From Fibrobacter succinogenes (GTDB lineage Bacteria > Fibrobacterota > Chitinivibrionia > Chitinivibrionales > Chitinivibrionaceae), in the NCBI GenBank assembly GCA_020726425.1, contig DYSA01000004.1, positions 1-32,125 of the forward strand: 32,125 nt of DNA. The letters are read 5' to 3'. The position numbers were made by a program, and so were the translations under genes. Under the pieces are notes generated by a model. It did not search any database, had not been told where the DNA came from, and saw nothing but the letters and a program-made list of their open reading frames with translations. Below are positions 1 through 11,000 of the stretch, in pieces. The first letter of the stretch is position 1. Each line of letters begins with the position of its first letter.

Positions 1-24
1 GTAACAGGTCTGGAAACCTGTTAC
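1..24. repeat. Perfect inverted repeat (GTAACAGGT-ctggaa-ACCTGTTAC), possible terminator hairpin for the Tex-like gene
   Basis: 9-bp perfect stem with 6-nt loop, about 55 nt downstream of the minus-strand stop at 80. The downstream U-tract, if any, lies outside the window. Confidence 0.45.
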
Positions 25-79
25 GACTGTTTATGCCAAGTTCATTGATTGTAAAGTACCTGAGTAGTTACCTGTCAAT

Positions 80-2335
80 CTATCGACGATTAAAGAAACT
101 TGCGAGGTCATCAATCTGAGTCCGCGATGCACGGATACGAAGACCACTGTTTCCAGCACGTTTCATAGAAAGAGAAATGCGCCGTTTTTTACCATCAACT
201 TCAATAACTTTTACTTTGACTGAATCGCCAACCTGCACAACTTGTTCCGCAGATTCGACATACTCATCAGTCAATTCAGAAATATGAACAAGACCATCAG
301 ACATCGCATTGATATCTACAAACACTCCGAACGCAGCAATGTTAGTTACACGACCATCAAGAATCGCATCAACTTTCACCTCGTCCATACGCAACTTGCG
401 TTTCGGACGACTGCTCAACGACACAAAGCGTTTTGCCGCGCGAAGCTGTTCTGAAATCTTCTCCGAAACAAAACGAGCAACAAACTCATCTGCCGCAACA
501 AATTTTTCAAGAAGTGCAAGGTCACGGCAAAGATCTTCAGGTGTTGAACCCAACTCATTGCAAATACTTTCAACAAGCGAAAACTCAGCGGGGTGAATTG
601 TCGACTTATCGAGAACAAAATCACTGTTCGAAAAGATAATGTATCCTGCAGCATTGTGATAATCGCTCTCTGTAAGTTCTTCGAGATCGCGAATATCATA
701 CTTACAATTAAGCGTTGCCTCTTTGCGTTTAGTACGAAGGATTTCAAGTTTTTCTTGAGTAATACCAGCGCGCAAAAGAAGCTCGTCCTGTTTTTTGTTC
801 AACTCAACACCGCGACGCAATGAAGCGGCCGTGAACAGTTCAGTAGTCACTTCAGCCATTTTCGCTTCACCAAGAAGAGACTGCTTAGGGTGAACTGTGA
901 AATTTTCACTTCCAATTTCGATCAACAGGTTCACGGGAATGATTGTCGCAACACCATACGCATAAGTTTTAAGAGTATTCTCTTCAAGTTGAGCAGCGCT
1001 CTCTTTGAAAAAATCTGACTTTAACAATGCTGCAATTTTTGTAGTCGAAGAAACTGCAAATACTTCAGGTGTTGAAATCAATGAATCAACCGTGAGTTTC
1101 ACAATATCAGTCACAGAAGTGCCCAGTTTATTTCCCAGAACTGCGATGCGTGAAGGGTGATACTGTTCAACCATCTGCTTAAGTTTTGCGGAAATAAATG
1201 GACGGCCAAAATCGCGTACATTCTCACGGGTTGCACGAAGTAATAATCCATTACTATCTACAGTGACCAACTCAATTTCGGTTTCACTATATGCGGCAAC
1301 CATCATCAATGACTGTTTTCCCGCAGAAATATATTCATTCACCAATTTGCCGAGATCAGTACGAATTTCACGCGCTAAACGGTTTTCTGCACGACGAATA
1401 ATCTCTTCTTTTAGCACTTCTTCAACCATCGGCTGAAGGTGACGCGTCCAAGCTTCATGAATTGAGTCAAGAATTACTGAAGCACCAATAGCATCGTGGT
1501 TTTCCAAGAAATATTCGCCGAGAAGGTCATCAATCTGGAAAAGAGGCGCACCGATTTTTACTTTGATATCTTTTTTCAATTCACCATCTCGAAGAAGCAA
1601 AACATCTTCATAGGTAAGGTCGCGAATCAATGTTTGTTTATCTCTAAAAAGATCGTATTTTTTTGTTTTCTTTTTGAAAGAGAGTTCAATGTAACCCTCA
1701 TCTTCGACAAATTCTCGAACCACAATACGTGCATGCTCATCGAACCCGTAACGTTCAGAAAGAATATCAATCACTCCAGATTTAACCAAATCAACAGGAG
1801 TAAATTCTGCTACACTTTCAGAAGACTCTGACTGTTCTGAATTTTCATCAACTACAACATCGGAAGATTCAGTCGAAACTGAAACCGGAACGATCTTGCT
1901 AGCGTACTCCGCAAACAACGCATCAAGATCACCTTCGGACTTCTGATCGTCGATTTCATCCGCACATGGCAACAAACCTTTTGCAATGGCCAAAGCTCCA
2001 CGAGTACGGACATTGGTACGGTGAGACATAGCAAGGTCATCGAGTTCAGCCGCACTGATACTCATTTCGACTTTATAGTCCATATCTTCGTCGTAAACGT
2101 TCGCTTTACGAAGAATTGTGCGTACTTTTTCTCTATGGGGAGCAAGAGCTTTTTGACGATTGAGGAATTCATAAATTTCAGACACCGTATCGAAGTCTGT
2201 TTGTGTAGCGACGTTAGGTACATAATCAGTAATAAAATAGAGAGAATCTCCTTGAGCAAAATGTGAACAGATTGTTTCTGCCACGTCTTCCGGAATGCTC
2301 CATGTTTCACTGATAAATGCTGCAAACTCTATCAT
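80..2335 (-). CDS. Divergent Tex-family / S1 RNA-binding domain protein
   Basis: 751 aa ORF. C-terminal S1 domain (VDAILDGRVTNIAAFGVFVDINAMSDGLVHISELTDEYVESAEQVVQVGDSVKVKVIEVDGKKRRISLSMKRA). Upstream segments align by eye with Tex (ARIVVREFVEDEG, RGVELNKKQDELLLRAGI). Confidence 0.8.
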   Translation of the reverse strand: MIEFAAFISETWSIPEDVAETICSHFAQGDSLYFITDYVPNVATQTDFDTVSEIYEFLNRQKALAPHREKVRTILRKANVYDEDMDYKVEMSISAAELDDLAMSHRTNVRTRGALAIAKGLLPCADEIDDQKSEGDLDALFAEYASKIVPVSVSTESSDVVVDENSEQSESSESVAEFTPVDLVKSGVIDILSERYGFDEHARIVVREFVEDEGYIELSFKKKTKKYDLFRDKQTLIRDLTYEDVLLLRDGELKKDIKVKIGAPLFQIDDLLGEYFLENHDAIGASVILDSIHEAWTRHLQPMVEEVLKEEIIRRAENRLAREIRTDLGKLVNEYISAGKQSLMMVAAYSETEIELVTVDSNGLLLRATRENVRDFGRPFISAKLKQMVEQYHPSRIAVLGNKLGTSVTDIVKLTVDSLISTPEVFAVSSTTKIAALLKSDFFKESAAQLEENTLKTYAYGVATIIPVNLLIEIGSENFTVHPKQSLLGEAKMAEVTTELFTAASLRRGVELNKKQDELLLRAGITQEKLEILRTKRKEATLNCKYDIRDLEELTESDYHNAAGYIIFSNSDFVLDKSTIHPAEFSLVESICNELGSTPEDLCRDLALLEKFVAADEFVARFVSEKISEQLRAAKRFVSLSSRPKRKLRMDEVKVDAILDGRVTNIAAFGVFVDINAMSDGLVHISELTDEYVESAEQVVQVGDSVKVKVIEVDGKKRRISLSMKRAGNSGLRIRASRTQIDDLASFFNRR

Positions 2336-2469
2336 CCCAGCCCATTTCTTTAGATTATTTCATCGAATTTTTCAAGCTTTAAATTAAACAATGGGTGAAA
2401 ATAAATCAATCTAAATAGTCAGATTGAAATATTCAGCAAAAAAGAGGAAAAAAGGCGTGAAAAAATCGG

Positions 2470-3333
2470 CTATTTCCCCGCTACCATTTTGGTATCAGCT
2501 TCCAATTTTTGAAATCTAGCTTTTGGAGCATTGCGTGCTTCAAGTACACTTTTTCGAGTAGCAAGAGAAGCTTTTGCATCATCGTATTTCCCTTGTTTGT
2601 ACAGGGCAAAAAAGAGATACTCTAGCGCAACAGTATTCGTTCCGTGCTTCGAAAGAATTGTTTTGGCGACTGACTCGATTTTGGCGTATTTTTTTTCGTC
2701 TGCATACATTTCAAGAAGATCATACAGTACTACTTGCGATGTAAAAATGCCACTTTGAGAAACTTTTAACAGATCGTTAAGCGCTCGTGGCCGCTCATCT
2801 TTTGCATCTTCCATCCAAAACAGGGCTTTTACATTTGCACCAACCCAATAATCATATACCGCTACACCATACAGTGCATCAACATTACCTTGATTTTTAA
2901 GTGGTCGAAAAACGTCGATAGCTCGCCAACCAAGCTTTAGTGAAGTCACCAAACGATTTTGACCGCGTTCGTACGCACCGCGAATCCCAAGAACAGCAGC
3001 ACCAAAAAAGCGATCCCATTCAGCAGTTGATGATTCGCCGAGTTTTGCACCTTGATCACAAGCTACATAAAATTGGGTAACAAATGAGGTATTACCTAAA
3101 TCCCGCATTTGATGATGATAAACTGCAGCTTTTAAAAAATAGCCAGCAGGAGATTTGGGGAATTTTTTAATAAGCGCATCCGCTTCACGATGGGCAGCCT
3201 CATAATTATCATCAAAAACGAGCGATACACATTTCTGACCGCTACTTTTTAATGAACCATCAACCGCTGCAGACCCGATAAAAAAACAAAGCAAGATGAG
3301 AACTATGCTAATTTTGAATAATTTTATACTCAT
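2470..3333 (-). CDS. Secreted TPR-containing protein
   Basis: 287 aa ORF with N-terminal signal-like segment (MSIKLFKISIVLILLCFFIGSAA) and TPR-like helices (ADALIKKFPKSPAGYFLKAAVYHHQ; YLFFALYKQGKYDDAKASL). Confidence 0.7.
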   Translation of the reverse strand: MSIKLFKISIVLILLCFFIGSAAVDGSLKSSGQKCVSLVFDDNYEAAHREADALIKKFPKSPAGYFLKAAVYHHQMRDLGNTSFVTQFYVACDQGAKLGESSTAEWDRFFGAAVLGIRGAYERGQNRLVTSLKLGWRAIDVFRPLKNQGNVDALYGVAVYDYWVGANVKALFWMEDAKDERPRALNDLLKVSQSGIFTSQVVLYDLLEMYADEKKYAKIESVAKTILSKHGTNTVALEYLFFALYKQGKYDDAKASLATRKSVLEARNAPKARFQKLEADTKMVAGK

Positions 3334-3637
3334 TATGATACCGATCCCACTTTTGCATATCTAAAACTAGACGGTACTTTCGCTCAATTCTAAAGCATTT
3401 ATCTTTAAGGAAATAAAAATCAACAACAGAATTGCAGCTATACTTGCTTTTTTCAAACCATGTAATTTCACGAATTGTAAAATACGGTTTATCTAATAGC
3501 AAGCTCGAATCTAGCCCTTCTGTTATAACTCGAAGATCATCAACTAGCAACAGGTTCAAATCTTTCTCCGCTTGAGCGTGAGAGTAGTTTGAGCAAGATG
3601 CAGTCATTAGCATAAAAATAATTACCAAAAATCTCAT
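3308..3637 (-). CDS. Small putative lipoprotein, hypothetical
   Basis: 109 aa; MRFLVIIFMLMTASCSNYS has a lipobox-like Cys. Start overlaps the ATPase stop by 4 nt (ATGA), consistent with translational coupling. Confidence 0.6.
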   Translation of the reverse strand: MRFLVIIFMLMTASCSNYSHAQAEKDLNLLLVDDLRVITEGLDSSLLLDKPYFTIREITWFEKSKYSCNSVVDFYFLKDKCFRIERKYRLVLDMQKWDRYHNEYKIIQN

Positions 3638-4749
3638 CTGAATCCTCCGAGAATGTTCGTATTCGTAGATTCATCAAACAAATGGATATGAGAAGCATCC
3701 ACAAAAACTTCAACCGGTTTTCCAATAACGATAGGTTCTAAGCGATTCACAAAGAATCGAACCGTTTCCCCTGAACTTGTTTTTGCTATTACAAGATTTC
3801 TATCACCAGGAGTTTCAACAAAAACCGGTGTTACGTTAAACACGGTACACCAAAAGTGTAGCTCTCTTTTTCTCGTCAAATGAATATCTTGTGGACGAAT
3901 ACAAACTCTCACGGCTCGCGTGCCACTATTTACTGCTTCAACAGGAAATCCTTCTGCAAGTCGCAAAAAACCAAGTGGCGTATGAACGACGGGCAACCCA
4001 TTGTAAATACCGAGTGTTGAACTAAATGAATTGGCCATTGGGCTTCCAATAAACTCCGCAGTAAATCGTGTTGCAGGCGCATCATATAATCGCATCGGCT
4101 CAGCATATTGCTCAAGATTCCCTTTATTTAGCACTGCGATTCTCTGGCTCATGCTCATTGCTTCTGCCTGATTATGAGACACATAGATAATTGTTTTTCC
4201 TACTTCAGAGTGGATCCGCTTCAGTTCTTCCATCGCAAGTTCACGAAGTGCTGCATCGAGATTACTGAGCGGTTCATCCAAAAGAAGTACTTCGGGATCA
4301 AGAACGAGTGCCCTCGCAAGAGCTACACGTTGCCTCTGCCCACCAGAGATTTCTTTGGGTAGTCGATTTTCTAACCCTTCCAAACCAAGAAGAGGAATAA
4401 CCCAATCGAGTTTTGAAAATATCGCATGCTCTTCCATTTTCTGAATTTTCAGTCCAAATGTGATATTGTTCTTCACATTCATATGAGGAAAAAGCGCGTA
4501 ACTCTGAAATACCATACCGATTGGCCGTTTCTGTGCTGGCAACCCTTGCATCGGTTTTCCACCAATCCACAGTTCGCCACTATCGATCTTTTCTAGCCCC
4601 GCTATCATTCTCAAGAGTGTTGTCTTCCCACACCCAGAAGGGCCAAGCAGTGTAACAAATTCACCCGACTTGATATGAAGGTCAAGATCGTGAATCACGG
4701 AATGATTCCCATAGCTTTTTTTAATATTTTTCAGAACCAAATCGGCCAT
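3634..4749 (-). CDS. ABC transporter ATP-binding protein, MalK/UgpC-type carbohydrate importer family
   Basis: Walker A GPSGCGKTT, signature ISGGQRQRVALARAL, Walker B VLLLDEPLSNLD, C-terminal TOBE-like extension. Confidence 0.93.
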   Translation of the reverse strand: MADLVLKNIKKSYGNHSVIHDLDLHIKSGEFVTLLGPSGCGKTTLLRMIAGLEKIDSGELWIGGKPMQGLPAQKRPIGMVFQSYALFPHMNVKNNITFGLKIQKMEEHAIFSKLDWVIPLLGLEGLENRLPKEISGGQRQRVALARALVLDPEVLLLDEPLSNLDAALRELAMEELKRIHSEVGKTIIYVSHNQAEAMSMSQRIAVLNKGNLEQYAEPMRLYDAPATRFTAEFIGSPMANSFSSTLGIYNGLPVVHTPLGFLRLAEGFPVEAVNSGTRAVRVCIRPQDIHLTRKRELHFWCTVFNVTPVFVETPGDRNLVIAKTSSGETVRFFVNRLEPIVIGKPVEVFVDASHIHLFDESTNTNILGGFR

Positions 4750-4758
4750 ATTTACACC

Positions 4759-5604
4759 TTACTTAACAGCACCAGAAACGACACCGGAAACCATATACCG
4801 TTGAACAACAAATGTGAACACCATTACCGGCACACTAAGACAAACTGAAATTGCAGCGAGTACATTCTGCGGTGGGGAAAATGAAAGATTCTTGTTCAGA
4901 TACAATGTCAGAGTTTGAATCTGACCACCTGTATCAAGGAGGAAATGAGCAAAAATAAACTCATCCCATGAGAGTAAAAAAGTGTATATCGCACCTGCAA
5001 TTAACGAGGGAAAAACCATCGGAACAAGAATTCGCGTAAATATCGTTACACGATTTGCCCCGATAACACGTGCTTGTTCTTCAATATCCTTAGGCACGAA
5101 TTCAAAAGCTGTTGTAGCCATAAAAATAACATAGGGCAAGGACAACAGAGTATGTGCTAAAACAACCGATATAAATGATGAGTGCAGATTCGCTCGAACA
5201 AAAAATGTAGCAATCGGAATAACAGAAGAGATATCGGGGAAAAGTCGAACTGAAATTAAAAGAATGAGAAAAAAACGTTTCAGAGGGAAATTATAACGTG
5301 CAAGTACATACCCTGCCGGAATACTCAAGAGTGATGTCAACAGAACCGTTAATGTTGCAATTATTGCGCTATTACTGACAACACCCCAAAATTCACGATC
5401 ACGGAAGAGATACAAAAAGATATCAAATGTCGGACGATTAGGCCACAAAGGGATCGGGCGTCCACCGGTGTTCATTGTCGACGGATCACTTATTGAATAC
5501 TTTATCAGCAGATAGATCGGCGCTATTATCCCAATAATCATCACGATGACACAAATCGCCCATACAATTCGCTTACCGATTTCATCTCTGTCAATATAAC
5601 TCAT
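4759..5604 (-). CDS. Carbohydrate ABC transporter permease, MalG/UgpE-like
   Basis: Multi-TM protein with EAA-type motif (EEQARVIGANRVTIFTRILVPMVFPSLIAGAIYTFLLSWDEF). Adjacent to a second permease and SBP. Confidence 0.9.
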   Translation of the reverse strand: MSYIDRDEIGKRIVWAICVIVMIIGIIAPIYLLIKYSISDPSTMNTGGRPIPLWPNRPTFDIFLYLFRDREFWGVVSNSAIIATLTVLLTSLLSIPAGYVLARYNFPLKRFFLILLISVRLFPDISSVIPIATFFVRANLHSSFISVVLAHTLLSLPYVIFMATTAFEFVPKDIEEQARVIGANRVTIFTRILVPMVFPSLIAGAIYTFLLSWDEFIFAHFLLDTGGQIQTLTLYLNKNLSFSPPQNVLAAISVCLSVPVMVFTFVVQRYMVSGVVSGAVK

Positions 5605-6497
5605 TTTGAATTAACTCCAGAATTAACAAGAACCCTTTTAATTCGGCCAGTTATTTCGACAATAACCACCAGTGTTAGAATGGTTAGTCCGACGAGTACG
5701 AGTGCAACAACAGCCGCTTCACCTGGATCACTTCCAAATCCATACAATTTTTCGATAAGAGTACCGAGAAGTGGATAATTCCCCGCAAGAATATAGGGAA
5801 AAATGAACTCTTTCCACATCTCCACAGATCGTAGAAGAAGCACAGTGGTCATCGCAGGGAATATAAGTGGTAGGATAATTCGTTGTAAACGAACACGAAA
5901 TCCAGCACCCATGGTTTTTGCCGCATCGATGAGTTCTGGTTCAATTGAGTTAAGCCCTGACAAAATGATCAGCATTGAAATCGGCATATCGCGCCAAACT
6001 TTCCCTAGCATTGAAACAGAGAGTGCAAGATATTTACTTCCTCTCCAAGCGACATCGTGATCTATGATTTTGGGAAACAGCCAGTACTGACCTTGAAAAA
6101 GATGGTTAGCGAATCCGCCTTGAGAGTCAAAAAGGATGAATAATAGTGTTGCAATAACTAATCCAGGGAAAGCGAAAGGTATCACAAATATCGTTCGTAC
6201 AAATGATTTACCCCAATATGAGTTATACACCAGCAATGCCGCGAATAATCCTGCAAATAATTCTAATGGCGTTCCAATGGCGACAAATGCGAGAGTATTT
6301 AGGAGGGCGTTGTGAAACTCTCCATTTTTAAGAATTTCAACTGCCGGTTCGAGTGTGGGAAAAACATTAGTCTTTGTAAGGCTGATTGTAAACAATTCAA
6401 TTAGTACAAGGAGAAAAAAGAAAGAAAGAAATATGGCCGCTGGGAACAGTGGCCATATTTCACCCATTTTTTCTACAAAACGGTCATAACGCTTCAA
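5601..6497 (-). CDS. Carbohydrate ABC transporter permease, MalF/UgpA-like
   Basis: Multi-TM; EAA motif (IDAAKTMGAGFRVRLQRIILPLIFPAMTTVLLL). 4-nt ATGA overlap with the next permease. Confidence 0.9.
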   Translation of the reverse strand: MKRYDRFVEKMGEIWPLFPAAIFLSFFFLLVLIELFTISLTKTNVFPTLEPAVEILKNGEFHNALLNTLAFVAIGTPLELFAGLFAALLVYNSYWGKSFVRTIFVIPFAFPGLVIATLLFILFDSQGGFANHLFQGQYWLFPKIIDHDVAWRGSKYLALSVSMLGKVWRDMPISMLIILSGLNSIEPELIDAAKTMGAGFRVRLQRIILPLIFPAMTTVLLLRSVEMWKEFIFPYILAGNYPLLGTLIEKLYGFGSDPGEAAVVALVLVGLTILTLVVIVEITGRIKRVLVNSGVNSK

Positions 6498-6503
6498 ATG
6501 TAT

Positions 6504-8009
6504 TTACTTTCCAGCCTGTGTCGGATAGCGATCGCCAAGAATTTCTTTGGCTTTCACACGATACACCGCATCAAGAGATTTTACAACTTCAGGTTTACCG
6601 ACAGGTTTATTTGCCTTTACAACACCAACACCGATGTCATACCAAGCATCAATATAGTTATCAGACATTTTAGAATAATCTTTATCGATAGGCACAACGG
6701 TAATAATTGAATCCGAGAGTTGGCTTGAAATCTGATCAACAGAAACCTTATAAATATTACCAACCCAACCTTCTTCAAACACGTTGCTCAAGTTATCAAG
6801 AAGATCTTTGCGTACAGGAATCATACCAAACTGAGATGACTCTTTAGCATTATTAGTCTGACTTGTAATAAACAGAGCAAGTTCATACGCAAGCTTACTC
6901 TTCGGTGCAGCAGTTGGAATACCCCACCACCAACCACCAGTACTAATCTTACGAGTACCTTCGATTACTGGTTTACCTTCTGCATTCAATGTCAACGAGA
7001 CACCTTGAGGAATTACACAAACACCCATGTCTTCAGGTTCTTCCAAGTACGATGGCATACCTGGATCTTCTGGCCACCCATGAATGTTAAACAAGTCAAT
7101 CTGCTGTACGTACGCAACAAACGCTTTACCATCTTTAATCGCATTATAGATGTGTGAACCTCTCCATGGATCTTCCCAAGCACCAGGATTGTACAATCCA
7201 TTTTTAATAAATGCCTGTTCCCAGAAGAATGTTTCTTCTACTGCCTGCCCTTTCATAGTGCGAATTTCATCCTGAGTCGCACCAAGTGTATATGCGCGGT
7301 CAATGATATTCTGTGAAGTACCGTTATATCGTGCACCGCGAAGAGCTATACGACCTGTTTTCGATCCGTTATAGGTTTCGTTTGCCCAAATCGCACCGGC
7401 AACATACAAGTCATATACATCCCACTGAGCTGGATCTGCTTCGAAAGCATACGCACTTGGGAGACCATAACCATTCAGCGCTTTCAATTCCGCATCAATC
7501 CGTGCTTTACTCGCTTCAAATTTCTGGAATGCTTCAGCAACTTTTGATTTACGATAGAATAATACACGAGTTTCTAATTTTCTCGGCACATAATACGCTT
7601 CACGATTTACCATTGCCAGTGCGGCAGCTACAGGGTGATATGTGGCCATATCTTTTTCAACCTGATCCTTAGAAACAACTTGATCAAGCTTCTGAACAAG
7701 TCCTTCTTCTGCAAGTTGACGAGTAATTTCAAAGGGAACTTTAACCAAAGAAATTGATGGTTCTTGCTTACGAGCATCAAGTTCAAGCATCATCTTAAGA
7801 TCAGCTTCATTATTGAACGTGGTAAGCTTGATTTTACAATTGTGTTTTTTCTCAAAGGCTGGCAAGATTTCATTTTTAAAGTATCTCTGCTGAGCTGGCA
7901 TCATACGAATAAGTACGGTCATCTCCTCTTTAGGACCTTTCCCACAAGATCCAAGAACCAAAAACGCAGCAACACCAACAGCGACATAGGCCAAGCGTCT
8001 TAATTTCAT
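6504..8009 (-). CDS. Extracellular solute-binding lipoprotein of carbohydrate ABC transporter
   Basis: Start placed at MKLRRLAYVAVGVAAFLVLGSCGKG, preceded by GGAGGAG, rather than the ORF-track start at 8054. Lipobox LGSC. SBP family 1-like body, adjacent to permeases. Confidence 0.88.
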   Translation of the reverse strand: MKLRRLAYVAVGVAAFLVLGSCGKGPKEEMTVLIRMMPAQQRYFKNEILPAFEKKHNCKIKLTTFNNEADLKMMLELDARKQEPSISLVKVPFEITRQLAEEGLVQKLDQVVSKDQVEKDMATYHPVAAALAMVNREAYYVPRKLETRVLFYRKSKVAEAFQKFEASKARIDAELKALNGYGLPSAYAFEADPAQWDVYDLYVAGAIWANETYNGSKTGRIALRGARYNGTSQNIIDRAYTLGATQDEIRTMKGQAVEETFFWEQAFIKNGLYNPGAWEDPWRGSHIYNAIKDGKAFVAYVQQIDLFNIHGWPEDPGMPSYLEEPEDMGVCVIPQGVSLTLNAEGKPVIEGTRKISTGGWWWGIPTAAPKSKLAYELALFITSQTNNAKESSQFGMIPVRKDLLDNLSNVFEEGWVGNIYKVSVDQISSQLSDSIITVVPIDKDYSKMSDNYIDAWYDIGVGVVKANKPVGKPEVVKSLDAVYRVKAKEILGDRYPTQAGK

Positions 8010-8086
8010 CAACTCCTCCAACAATTTACACAGGTTTGATCTATTTATTATCAATATACTACAGATTTTCGTTTACGACTGAAAAA

Positions 8087-11000
8087 TTACTGACAATTAC
8101 TGTCAGAGACTGACTTTTGCAATCGAACAACTTCATCGTGACTCGTTTGAAGCTTTCTCCCAAGCACTTGTAAAAACGTATTAGCTAGTTCTGGAATCTG
8201 CGACACCATTTTTCGAAGATAACTTCTGCTCAGAACATACACTCTACAACGACTTGTAGCAATCACTGTTGCAGAACGAATATCTTGATTAAAAAGCCCC
8301 ACTTCACCATACGCTTCGCCAGAAACAAGCTCTCCAAATTTTACCGGAAAACTCCCATTCCCAACGACGAGATCGGCTGTTCCTTCTTTAAGTAAATAGA
8401 GATGGTTAGCACGATCTCCTTCACGAGAAATAAGTGCACCATCCTCATAAATTACTTCCTGAATACCTTCGGCTAAACTCATCAATCGCACAGCGCTTAC
8501 AGAAGCAAATAGTTCATTTCGTTTTAAAAACAAAACTCGATTTAACACTTTTATTGCTTCATTACTTTTCACACTATCAACTCCATCTGAATTCATTGCT
8601 ACCAATGAAAGTGTTTGAATAATCTCATTTTTAGAAGTACTTAGTTCGTTCAAAAGAGATTCGATGTTGAACAGATCTCGATCAGATTGTTGTAACTGCA
8701 AGTACAACCACAATGAACTACTGACAACAAGCGTGTTGGATGATTCAAAAATACGTTTTGGCAAAACGAAATTCCTAAGTCTCGTGGCAGTCATTTCTGC
8801 ATAAACAGAAATATCGAACGACTCTAAGATCGGTATCGTTAAATCTTTCAGAAGAGAATCAGCCGAGGTCTCCAACAACTCAATAAGCGCAACTCGCTCT
8901 TCAGGCTCTTCGACACGCAAATCGCGTCGACCTTCCGCAATAAAACCGGTTTCGTCAAGTATTGCAAGAGAATCAATCGCACATTCGGCGGCAAAAAGCA
9001 TCTGATCTTTCAAGGCTATATCAACAAGTTTAAAACTCTCATCTTCTCGATACTGAGCAGGAATTTGATGTAAAGCAGCGGCTATTTCATACACATCAAT
9101 AAGTTTAGATTCAGCATATAATTTTACACCATCCAGTTTGGAAAGTACTTTCAAATTGTGGTTCGTTTGAACGCTACCTAGTGCTCTTATGAGCAAATTT
9201 GTTTTTTCTAGTGGTAATTGACAACAATTGAGCATTGCGTCGACAGCAACTACTGCTTTCTCTGCAGATCTATGAATTTCGCGAAATAACAGTTCAAAAT
9301 TGCGCTCATGATCGGATGCAAGTATTCCTGACAACAACTCGAACTTCGACTTTTCACTTCCAACTTCAAATATATGACGGATTACTATTTTTGAGACATC
9401 TGAACTGATTTGCGATAATGATTGAATGGATCTCGATTCCCATTCTTCAAGTTGTAAAACAGTTAAACCAAGTACTGCAAGTTCTATACTACAATTCTGA
9501 TCACTTTTATAGAGTGAATCTAAAAACGATCGTAGATGTGGAAGATCACTCGATTTTTCATTACTACATAAATACATTCCCGAATACACGCGATCTTCTG
9601 GTTCTCCCACCCAAAAATATCGAGTTAAATGGGTGCGGAATTCAGATAAATATGTCTTGTTTAGAATGAGTGATAACACAGCTCTATGCCATACTTTGGG
9701 ATCTTCGTGCTCCACAAGAAAATAGAGCAGAAAAATATTATTCTTAATTTCCCCGGCATAACGTGCAGCTTCACGAATAAGAAGAATATCATTACTTTCC
9801 ATCACTAAACGATTTAAAGCGCCTTTGCTCTCATTTCTATCCATTTTCACCAAAAATTTTATTGCAGCTCTTTTCATATCTTGTGAACTGAACTCAGCAA
9901 ATTGATGTATTAAATCGATACATTCAGATTCTATGTTTGAGCCAATATTCATCACCAATGAATCAATTCCATCACCATTTTGATTTTGCGGTCTCACAAG
10001 ACTTTTCATGTATGCATGTTTAATCTTCAATGCTTCAATAAATAGCAAAAGTGAAGTTACACAAATAACCGATACCAGAACGACACTATGCTTATTAATT
10101 ATAAAAATAAGAATCGAAGCAGAAATGATCGCTAACGGCTTAACCACACCTTCAATGACCGTTTTAGCTCGACCACGCTTCTCTTTTTCCACAGCAGCAA
10201 AAAACATTTGATAAATCGGGGAAAAAAAGTTTTCAAATGCGAGATACCTAAATAGCTGCCATAACAATAAGATTGAAAATGTTAGTCTATTCAGACCCCA
10301 AAAATGTATCGTGGTGAGATACAAAATTGATCCTAAAAAAAGAGTCATAGGGAGATATGAAAAAATCCGAGTAAATCCCCGTAACGCAATCAAATCAGGA
10401 GTAACATAGCGCAATAAACCAATTGTAATAAGACTGTGAAAAACATAGAAACCGTACTGAAACTGCGATAACTTTCCAGCACCGGAAAATGTTGAATTAC
10501 ACTGTTGCCAGAAATGGTAGTCCACGAGAAATATGGATACAAAAATTCCAAAGTGAAGAACTGCAATATTCCTAACGAGTGAATTCTTAAAAACCTCCTG
10601 CGCATCGGAGAACAGCGTTCTAAAATGATTCGAACTTGAACTAGGAAGTGCTTCTTTAGGTATAAGTTTGTCATTGTATGAAGTAACAACTCGATTTACC
10701 GAAAAGTATGAAACAAGATAGAGTATCGACCAAAACAGAAGCATCAATTCAGCTTGGATAAAATTCAAAACAATCCACGACAGGATCGCGCCTGATAAAC
10801 CACCGATAAAACCCGATGAAGCGATGCGAGGAAAAATTGTTTTCGTTTCTGCCGGTTCACTGATATCTGTAGCCATAATCCAAAAGGTTAAGAAGAGAAT
10901 CGTTTTCAACAGATACGAAACTGGATAGAACAGTATCAGTACAAATCGTGAGGAATTAGGATATACAGAATCAGTTATCTCATAAATGACAAAGAGAAAT

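Noticed and set aside
242-823. Several plus-strand ORFs antisense to the Tex-like gene
   Set aside because: They overlap a well-supported 751-aa CDS, have no RBS or homology, and look like mirror-frame artefacts.
2406-2426. Inverted repeat CAATCT...AGATTG between the TPR gene and the Tex-like gene as a terminator
   Set aside because: Only a short AT-rich stem with an 8-nt loop and an interrupted T tract; too weak to call.
5803-6060. 85-aa plus-strand ORF within the MalF-like permease gene
   Set aside because: Antisense to a confidently identified permease; no motif support.
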